Source of the DNA: Anaerofilum hominis
GTDB taxonomy: Bacteria; Bacillota; Clostridia; Oscillospirales; Ruminococcaceae
DNA length: 64,000 nucleotides
Assembly (NCBI RefSeq): GCF_014287275.1
Contig: NZ_JACONZ010000002.1
Span: 372,001-436,000 of the forward strand
Direction of reading: 5' to 3'
Positions 58,347-64,000 of the stretch are shown here, in pieces. How positions within the stretch are numbered: position 1 is the first letter of the stretch; each line of letters opens with the position of its first letter. The notes beneath the pieces were generated by a model. The model was not told the DNA's origin and did not search any database. It saw only the letters and a program-made list of their open reading frames with translations. The position numbers and the translations under genes were made by a program.

Positions 58347-59384
58347 ATGAAATTTACCAAGCGGATCCTGGAAGAGCAGGATCACTGCTATGCCGTCGCC
58401 GTGATGGAGGCTGACGGCGCGCCGCACGCTTTTTTTGCGGCGGAAAACCGCGGCGGCTGCTTTGCCTGGGACTGTGATACCCTCACCCGGCGCAAAGCCG
58501 TGTGGGAGCAGCCGGGCGGCACCATGAGCATCGTGCCCATCCCCGGCCGGCCGGGCGAGTTCCTGGCGGTACAGAAATTTTTCCGGCTCTACGACTGGGA
58601 AGAGGCCTGCCTGGTGTGGGCGCGGCCGGACGGCCTGGGCGGCTACCAGGTGAAAGAGCTGTTCACACTGCCTTACCTGCATCGCTTCGATCTGCTGCAG
58701 CGGGACGGCCGGACCTGGTTCATCGGCTGCACGCTGGCCGCCCACAAGCAGACCCGGGACGACTGGAGCTGCCCGGGCAGCGTCTACACGGCGCCCCTGC
58801 CGCAGAGCCCTGAACAGCCCTTCGAACTCTCGGTGCTGCGGGACGATCTTTACCAGAACCACGGTTATGCCAGACTGCGGCGGGACGGATATGACGCGGG
58901 CCTCATCACCTGCGGGCAGGGCGTGTTCCTGGCCGTGCCGCCCCCAGCGGGGGAGCGGGACTGGAAGCTGGAACAGCTGATGGACCAGCCCACCAGCGAT
59001 GCCGATGTCATCGACATCGACGGGGACGGCGAGCTGGAGATCGCAGCGATAGAGCCGTTTCACGGCAGCTATTTCCGCATCTACAAGCAGCTGAACGGTG
59101 TGTGGGAGCAGGTCTTTCAGCACCCGGAGGTCAGCGAGTTTTACCACGTGGTGCGGGCGGGGACCCTCTGCGGCAGACCGGTGTTTCTGGGTGGCTGCCG
59201 GCGGGGGAAGCAGCAGCTCTTTGCCGTGACCTGGGACGCGGAGCGCCGGCGCTTTGAGACCCATATCGTGGACGAGGGGGTGGGCCCCAGCAACGCCGTC
59301 ATTTACAATGGGCCTTCCGGCGACTGCATTTTTGCCGCCGACCGCGAGGCCGCGCAGGCTGCGGTCTATTTTGCGGAGGATTGA
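58347..59384 (+). CDS. propeller-like protein with FG-GAP/VCBS-type motif, sugar-acid locus
   Basis: A 345-residue soluble protein without a signal peptide. Aromatic, repeated beta-sheet blocks of 45-55 residues ([88 protein letters not shown]) suggest a six- or seven-bladed beta-propeller. One block, [20 protein letters not shown], has the DxDxDG calcium-binding loop of FG-GAP/VCBS repeats. Its role is unknown; its position between UlaG and UlaF genes suggests an enzyme or sensor acting on the same compound, perhaps a cytoplasmic lactonase or isomerase. The ATG at 58347 follows GGGGAGGGCGG. Confidence 0.8.
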   Translation: MKFTKRILEEQDHCYAVAVMEADGAPHAFFAAENRGGCFAWDCDTLTRRKAVWEQPGGTMSIVPIPGRPGEFLAVQKFFRLYDWEEACLVWARPDGLGGYQVKELFTLPYLHRFDLLQRDGRTWFIGCTLAAHKQTRDDWSCPGSVYTAPLPQSPEQPFELSVLRDDLYQNHGYARLRRDGYDAGLITCGQGVFLAVPPPAGERDWKLEQLMDQPTSDADVIDIDGDGELEIAAIEPFHGSYFRIYKQLNGVWEQVFQHPEVSEFYHVVRAGTLCGRPVFLGGCRRGKQQLFAVTWDAERRRFETHIVDEGVGPSNAVIYNGPSGDCIFAADREAAQAAVYFAED

Positions 59385-59386
59385 GC

Positions 59387-60091
59387 ATGGCATATGAAAC
59401 ATTGAAAAAGCAGGTGTGGGAAGCAAACCTGCTGCTGCCGAAATACGGGCTGGTGACCTTCACCTGGGGGAACGTCTCGGGCGTTGACCGCAGCCGGGGG
59501 CTGATGGTCATCAAGCCGTCCGGGGTGGACTACGAGGACCTGAGGCCCGAGGACATGGTGGCGGTGGACCTGGAGAGCGGACGGGTGGTGGAGGGAAGCC
59601 TCAACCCCTCCTCCGATACCAGGACCCACCTGGAGCTGTACCGCGCCTTTCCCGCGCTCGGCGGGGTGGTACATACCCACAGCCCGGCCGCCGTCGCCTG
59701 GGCCCAGGCCGGCAGGGATATCCCCTGTTACGGCACCACCCACGCGGATTATTTCTACGGCCCGGTGCCCTGCGCCCGGCAGCTCACCCAGGCGGAGATC
59801 GACGAGGACTATGAAAAGAACACCGGGGCCGTGATCGCGGAGACGTTCCGCGCACGCGGGCTGGACCCGGCGCAGGTGCCGGGTGTGATCTGCAGCAGCC
59901 ACGGGCCTTTCACCTGGGGCACGGACGCGGCCCAGGCGGTATATCACGCCGTGGTGCTGGAGGAGGTGGCCAAAATGGCCATCCTCACCCGTGAGGTCGA
60001 CCCCAGCGCAGCCCCCGCCCCCCGGCGCGTCCAGGACAAGCATTTCCTGCGCAAGCACGGCCCGGACGCTTATTACGGGCAGAACAGATGA
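59387..60091 (+). CDS. ulaF: L-ribulose-5-phosphate 4-epimerase (AraD/UlaF/SgbE family)
   Basis: A 234-residue class II aldolase-fold enzyme that interconverts L-ribulose 5-phosphate and D-xylulose 5-phosphate, the exit into the pentose phosphate pathway. [38 protein letters not shown], the metal-binding VHTHS and SSHGPFTWG with its zinc His are all present. AraD, UlaF and SgbE cannot be separated from sequence alone; the neighbouring UlaG and UlaE genes favour UlaF. The ATG at 59387 follows GGAGG. Its stop lies next to the next gene. Confidence 0.93.
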   Translation: MAYETLKKQVWEANLLLPKYGLVTFTWGNVSGVDRSRGLMVIKPSGVDYEDLRPEDMVAVDLESGRVVEGSLNPSSDTRTHLELYRAFPALGGVVHTHSPAAVAWAQAGRDIPCYGTTHADYFYGPVPCARQLTQAEIDEDYEKNTGAVIAETFRARGLDPAQVPGVICSSHGPFTWGTDAAQAVYHAVVLEEVAKMAILTREVDPSAAPAPRRVQDKHFLRKHGPDAYYGQNR

Positions 60092-60105
60092 CGGGGGGCG
60101 GCGAG

Positions 60106-60954
60106 ATGGCGCATTACCGGCTGGGGCTCTATGAAAAAAGCATGCCGGGCAGCCTTTCCCTGCCGCAAAAGCTGGAAGAGACCGCCCGGGCGGGCTTTGA
60201 TTATCTGGAGCTGTCGGTGGATGAGACGGACGAGAAGCTGGCGCGGCTGGACTGGACGGCCGGAGAAGCCAAAGCCCTGGCGGACGCCGTCTACGCGGCA
60301 GGGGTGCCCATCCACTCCATCTGCCTGTCCGGGCATCGCAGATATCCCCTGGGCCACCCGGAAAAGGCGGTGCGGCAGCGCAGCCTGCAGATCATGGAAA
60401 AGGCGCTGGTGCTGGCCTCCCGGCTCTCGGTGCGGGTCATCCAGCTGGCCGGGTACGACGTTTATTACGAACCCGGCACCGCGGACACCCGGCGCTGGTT
60501 TGAAGAAAACCTGGACCGCGCGGCGCTGCTGGCGGCCGAATACGGCGTGACCCTTGCCTTTGAGACCATGGAGACCCCTTTCATGAACACGGTGGAAAAG
60601 GCCATGGCCCAGGTGCGGCGGGTGAACAGCCCCTGGCTGCAGGTCTACCCGGACGTGGGCAACCTCACCAACGCCGCAAAGGCCGGGGGCGGCGGCGTGG
60701 AACAGGACCTGCGGCTCGGCCGCGGGCATCTGGCGGCCGTCCATCTCAAGGAGACCGTGCCGGGGGTGTTCCGGGAGGTCCCCTTTGGGACGGGGCATGT
60801 AGACTTTGTCTCCGCCGCCCGCACGGCGCTTGAGCTGGGGGTGCGGGCCTTTGTGGGAGAATTCTGGTATACCGGCGGGGACGCCTGGAGGCAGGATCTG
60901 GCGCAGGCGGACCGCTTTTTGAGAGAAAAGCTGGAAGCGGCCCGGGCCGGCTGA
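60106..60954 (+). CDS. ulaE: L-ribulose-5-phosphate 3-epimerase (UlaE/SgbU family)
   Basis: A 282-residue TIM-barrel enzyme that epimerises L-xylulose 5-phosphate at C3 to L-ribulose 5-phosphate. The blocks GLYEKSMPG, DYLELSVDETDEKLARLDW, SICLSGHRRYPLGHPE, VIQLAGYDVYYEPG and VYPDVGNLTNA match UlaE of E. coli closely; the metal ligands (Glu, Asp, His, Glu) are retained, including HLKETVPGVF and the final EFWY. The start is taken as ATG 60106 after GGGGGCGGCGAG; an in-frame ATG at 60088 overlaps the ulaF stop (ATGA) and could also be used. Confidence 0.94.
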   Translation: MAHYRLGLYEKSMPGSLSLPQKLEETARAGFDYLELSVDETDEKLARLDWTAGEAKALADAVYAAGVPIHSICLSGHRRYPLGHPEKAVRQRSLQIMEKALVLASRLSVRVIQLAGYDVYYEPGTADTRRWFEENLDRAALLAAEYGVTLAFETMETPFMNTVEKAMAQVRRVNSPWLQVYPDVGNLTNAAKAGGGGVEQDLRLGRGHLAAVHLKETVPGVFREVPFGTGHVDFVSAARTALELGVRAFVGEFWYTGGDAWRQDLAQADRFLREKLEAARAG

Positions 60955-61093
60955 CAGAAATTGGATTTTACCTTGTCCCCTTGGACGCGATAGGATAGAG
61001 ACGGAAGATCTGTGGCCAACGGCGCAGAAAGCGCCGTGACTATACAGCATGCAGAAATGAACGGACCCCATCACAGAAACAGGAGGAAAGAAA

Positions 61094-62176
61094 ATGAAAA
61101 AGCTATTAGCACTGATCCTGGCGGGCGCGATGGCGCTCTCGATGGCCGCCTGCGGCGGCTCGGATCCCAGCTCGGGCACGGCTGCTTCGGGCAGCGCGTC
61201 GGTAACAGTATCCAGCGGGGGAGAGACTTATTCCGCCGAAAAATTTTTCGATATGGCTGCTGACGAGATTGTCACCTGGACACCGGTCAACGAGGTGACC
61301 AAAAAAGTCGGGCTGATCGTTCCCGATACGACCAGCGAGTTTTATAACGGCATCATCAAGGACGCGAAAGCGATCTTTGAGGAGGCGGGTTATGAGTTTG
61401 TCTCCGACGGCGTTAACAAGGATGCCACCCGCGGCGTGACTGCGATCGAGAGCTGGATCGCCGGCGGTATCGACGCGATCATCATCATGGCTCAGGATCA
61501 GACCTGCGACCTGGCTCTGAAAAAGGCAATGGAGCAGGGGATTTTGGTGGTATCCGCCTCTGCAAAAATCCAGTATTATCATCACTGGCTCATGCAGGAC
61601 AACTTTGACGTGGGCTACCAGACGGCTGTTATGGCGGCTGATTGGATGAAAGAACATGGCTATGAAGACGGTCAGTATATCTGTGTCTCCAACAATACCA
61701 CCGAGGCGACGGCAGACAAATCCAAAGGCGTGGTAGACGGTATGGCAGAACTGCTGCCGAACGGTGAATGCGTGGGCGAGGTCGTGCTCGTCAGCCCCGA
61801 TCAGGTGCGTGCTGATCTGGATACCCTGCTGATGCAGTATCCCGACGTACATTGCATCGTAGCGATGCACAATGCGTTTTCTCTCATCGGCCTGGAAGCG
61901 GCAAAAGCGGCAGGCAAAGCCGTTAAAGACGAGTTCGCGGTGTTTGGTTCGGCTCTTTCCGAACAGGTCCTCAGCGAACTGAATAAAGAAGACAGCATTT
62001 ATGAGGGCGAGATCTGGATGGGAGATCAGGGCCGCAACCTGGCTGAGCATACTCTGGGCCTGTTGGAGGGAAAAAGCTACCCTCACGACTGGGCCGCGCT
62101 CAACTTCCCCATCACCCGGGAGAATTTGTCCACCTACTATGACGATTACTATGCGGAGCTGAACGCTCAGGAGTGA
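61094..62176 (+). CDS. sugar ABC transporter substrate-binding lipoprotein
   Basis: A 360-residue lipoprotein of the ribose/galactose-type (PBP1) family. The signal peptide ends in the lipobox SMAAC, with lipidation on C20, and a Ser/Gly linker follows. VGLIVPDTTSEFYNGIIKDAKAIFEEAGYE, IDAIIIMAQDQ, and FAVFGSALSEQVLSELNK are typical of this group. It binds a sugar or sugar derivative and delivers it to the ABC permease encoded further on. By position the ligand would be an ascorbate-like or L-gulonate-type compound. The ATG at 61094 follows GGAGGAAA. Base composition is less GC-rich than that of the enzymes just upstream. Confidence 0.93.
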   Translation: MKKLLALILAGAMALSMAACGGSDPSSGTAASGSASVTVSSGGETYSAEKFFDMAADEIVTWTPVNEVTKKVGLIVPDTTSEFYNGIIKDAKAIFEEAGYEFVSDGVNKDATRGVTAIESWIAGGIDAIIIMAQDQTCDLALKKAMEQGILVVSASAKIQYYHHWLMQDNFDVGYQTAVMAADWMKEHGYEDGQYICVSNNTTEATADKSKGVVDGMAELLPNGECVGEVVLVSPDQVRADLDTLLMQYPDVHCIVAMHNAFSLIGLEAAKAAGKAVKDEFAVFGSALSEQVLSELNKEDSIYEGEIWMGDQGRNLAEHTLGLLEGKSYPHDWAALNFPITRENLSTYYDDYYAELNAQE

Positions 62177-62202
62177 GCGGCAGACAATACTGAAGACGCG
62201 AG

Positions 62203-62238
62203 ACAGAGGGAAAGCGGATATATCCGCTTTCCCTCTGT
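62203..62238. repeat. perfect 36-bp palindrome between binding-protein and ATPase genes
   Basis: ACAGAGGGAAAGCGGATA (62203-62220) is followed directly by its exact reverse complement (62221-62238). In RNA this gives a ~16-bp hairpin with a tiny loop. A-residues, not T, follow on the plus strand, so it is not a canonical terminator. It could stabilise the binding-protein mRNA and lower downstream expression. Confidence 0.85.
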
Positions 62239-62256
62239 AAAAATAGGAGGCTCATT

Positions 62257-63741
62257 GTGACAGACAAGACGATACTGAAGATCGAGGGACTCTCCAAGTA
62301 TTATCCGGGTGTCAAGGCCATCGATCATCTGTCGATGGAGTTCAGAGAAGGAGAGGTCCATGCGCTGCTGGGTGAAAACGGCGCAGGCAAGTCCACCCTG
62401 ATCAAATGCATCGCAGGCGCCATCCACCCGGATGAGGGGATCATAGAGATCAGTGGAGAAAAATTTACCTCCCTGACGCCCCAACAGGCAAAAGAAAAAG
62501 GGGTCCAGGTCATCTATCAGGAATTTAATCTGGTGCCGCAGATGTCCTGTGCAGAGAATGTTTATCTGAATGAGCGCACCAGCGGCTTGATCGTGAATAC
62601 CAAGGAGCGCTCTCAAAAAGCAAAAAAGATATTTGAGGACCTTGGAGTGGATGTGGACCCTGACAGGGAAGTGGGAAGCTATACGCCCGCGTATATGCAG
62701 ATCGTCGAGATCGCCAAAGCGGTGAGCCGCAACGTGCGCATCCTGATCATGGATGAGCCCACGGCACCGCTGACTGTCAACGAGGTCGGGCTGCTGTTCC
62801 GCATCGTAAAACAGCTCAAAGAGCAGGGCGTCACGATTATTTATATCTCACATCGCATTGAAGAGTTGTTTGAGATCGGTGACCGGGTATCTGTCATGCG
62901 GGACGGCCAGTACGTAAAAACGTTGAATATAGGCGAGACAAACCGCAAGGAATTGGTGGATCTGATGGTGGGCCGGGAACTCACTGAAAGCTATCCCAGC
63001 CGCAAAGTGGACCTGGGGGAAGAGGTCCTTAGAGTCGAGAAGTTCACCGGTAATGGGGTCGAAGATATCAATTTCACTCTGCACAAAGGCGAGATATTGG
63101 GATTCGGCGGCCTGGTGGGTGCCGGCCGCACCGAACTGATGAATGTCATCTACGGGGCAAATAAGCTTGAGAGCGGCCAACTTTACCTGGAAGGGAAGCC
63201 TGTCCGCATCAAAGACACGGCCGACGCTCTGGCCCGAGGGATCGGCATGATCCCCGAAGATCGCAAGCGTACCGGCGTTTTTCTGCGCATGAGCATACGC
63301 TGGAACACCGTGATCTCCGCAATTAAACGCATCAGCCGGTTCGGGATCGTAAATCGGAAAAAAGAGCAGGAAATTGCAGATTATTACATTGAACGTCTGC
63401 GTATCCGCACCCCGTCCCCGGATCAGCTGGCGGGCAATCTGTCCGGCGGCAACCAGCAAAAGGTGGTGCTGGCGAAAACGATGGCGGCGAACACGCGCGT
63501 CATTATTTTTGACGAACCCACCAGAGGCGTGGATGTGGGGGCGAAACAGGAGATTTACCAATTGATGAACCAGCTGGTAGAAGAGGGGCACTCCATCCTG
63601 ATGGTCTCCTCTGATATGCCGGAACTGCTTGGTATGTCCGACCGGATCGTGGTGATCTGCGAGGGCAGGCAGGCCGGCATTGTGCCCAAAGAAGAGTTCA
63701 GCCAGGCGCATATCCTGGATCTTGCGTCCGGTACCAATTAG
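62257..63741 (+). CDS. sugar ABC transporter ATP-binding protein (RbsA/MglA type)
   Basis: A 494-residue ATPase made of two fused ABC domains, as in RbsA and MglA. Domain 1 has Walker A GENGAGKSTLIKC, a degenerate signature region in SYTPAYMQIVEIAKAVSRN, and Walker B ILIMDEPTAPL. Domain 2 has the modified Walker A GLVGAGRTELMNV, signature LSGGNQQKVVLAK and Walker B VIIFDEPTRGVDV. This asymmetry is normal for the family. The start is GTG at 62257 after AGGAGG, 80 bases after the binding-protein gene and just after the palindrome. Confidence 0.94.
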   Translation: MTDKTILKIEGLSKYYPGVKAIDHLSMEFREGEVHALLGENGAGKSTLIKCIAGAIHPDEGIIEISGEKFTSLTPQQAKEKGVQVIYQEFNLVPQMSCAENVYLNERTSGLIVNTKERSQKAKKIFEDLGVDVDPDREVGSYTPAYMQIVEIAKAVSRNVRILIMDEPTAPLTVNEVGLLFRIVKQLKEQGVTIIYISHRIEELFEIGDRVSVMRDGQYVKTLNIGETNRKELVDLMVGRELTESYPSRKVDLGEEVLRVEKFTGNGVEDINFTLHKGEILGFGGLVGAGRTELMNVIYGANKLESGQLYLEGKPVRIKDTADALARGIGMIPEDRKRTGVFLRMSIRWNTVISAIKRISRFGIVNRKKEQEIADYYIERLRIRTPSPDQLAGNLSGGNQQKVVLAKTMAANTRVIIFDEPTRGVDVGAKQEIYQLMNQLVEEGHSILMVSSDMPELLGMSDRIVVICEGRQAGIVPKEEFSQAHILDLASGTN

Positions 63742-63757
63742 AATGGAGTGAAATATC

Positions 63758-64000
63758 ATGGGCGATAAATTTTGGAAATTTTATAGAAAATTTGGCTCTT
63801 ATATTATTCTCGCAGCAGTTTTTCTATTCTTTGCACTCACACAAAAGGCCTTTTTGAAGCCGGCGAACCTGATGAACGTACTTCAGCAGGTGGCCATCTA
63901 TGGGATCGTGGCGACTGGCGTCACATTTGTCATGATCTCCGGCGGTACGGATCTGTCCGTAGGCGGGCAGGTAGCCTGTAACGGTCTGCTGATGGCGGCT
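63758..64000 (+). CDS. sugar ABC transporter permease (partial, cut by window end)
   Basis: The first 81 codons of an RbsC-type permease. TM1 is YIILAAVFLFFALTQKAF; VLQQVAIYGIVATGVTFVMISGGTDLSVGG (split) is the diagnostic family block after it. It forms the channel used with the ATPase and binding protein upstream. The ATG at 63758 follows TGGAGTG. Confidence 0.92.
   Translation, partial: MGDKFWKFYRKFGSYIILAAVFLFFALTQKAFLKPANLMNVLQQVAIYGIVATGVTFVMISGGTDLSVGGQVACNGLLMAA

Overview
The window looks like a chromosomal segment of a high-GC member of the Clostridia, probably an Oscillospiraceae-type gut anaerobe. This is inferred from gene content and style, because no rRNA gene is present. Coding regions are GC-rich. 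Ribosome binding sites are strong GGAGG types, and GTG and TTG starts are frequent. Promoters are clear sigma-A types with 17-bp spacers. Gene neighbourhoods are Firmicutes-like (ylxM-ffh-rpsP-khpA-rimM-trmD, pstSCAB-phoU-phoPR, HPr with the Ser46 site). I saw no tRNA, rRNA, CRISPR array, phage or insertion sequence.

Layout. 1-2.1 kb: a divergent pair, a Gfo/Idh/MocA oxidoreductase (cut by the left edge) and a LacI regulator, with a 31-bp inverted repeat over the oxidoreductase promoter. 2.1-6.8 kb: an RND efflux pump with an extra coiled-coil insertion and its own TetR repressor, behind a promoter carrying a 20-bp palindromic operator. 7-9.6 kb: two tandem amidohydrolases. 10-18.5 kb: a signalling block made of a lone HPt protein, a REC/HD-GYP/PAS/GGDEF/GAF response regulator and a hybrid histidine kinase with an NTF2-like N-terminus; two clusters of structured tandem repeats flank the middle gene. 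18.5-21.6 kb (minus strand): a membrane TPR-like protein, HflX and a GNAT acetyltransferase. 21.8-28.7 kb: phosphate uptake and its two-component control. 29.4-34 kb: a zinc-ribbon membrane protein, a HAD phosphatase (minus), a family 2 glycosyltransferase and a polytopic GT-C-like membrane protein. 34.3-39.1 kb: TmcAL and Tag (minus), acetate kinase, and a fold-type II PLP enzyme (minus). 39.6-47.7 kb: housekeeping genes (SRP, S16, RimM, TrmD, HPr, UvrC, RsmD, CoaD and a coiled-coil protein). 48-53 kb: two paralogous pairs of membrane proteins on either side of an M20 amidohydrolase, with a shared upstream element. 53-54.2 kb: an HxlR regulator divergent from a nitroreductase. 54.6-64 kb: a sugar-acid locus (DeoR regulator, FGGY kinase, UlaG lactonase, a propeller-like protein, UlaF-type and UlaE-type epimerases) followed by a ribose-type ABC importer that runs off the right edge.

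How the parts may work together. The hybrid kinase, HPt protein and response regulator contain every module of one phosphorelay ending in c-di-GMP turnover. The pst-pho genes form a complete phosphate-starvation regulon. The 54.6-64 kb locus resembles the L-ascorbate (ula) pathway, but an ABC importer plus a sugar kinase stand where the usual PTS transporter would be. The two membrane-protein pairs with the M20 hydrolase look like a duplicated uptake-and-hydrolysis system of unknown substrate, and are the best candidate for an undescribed system. The hairpin repeat clusters around the signalling genes are the most unusual non-coding feature.
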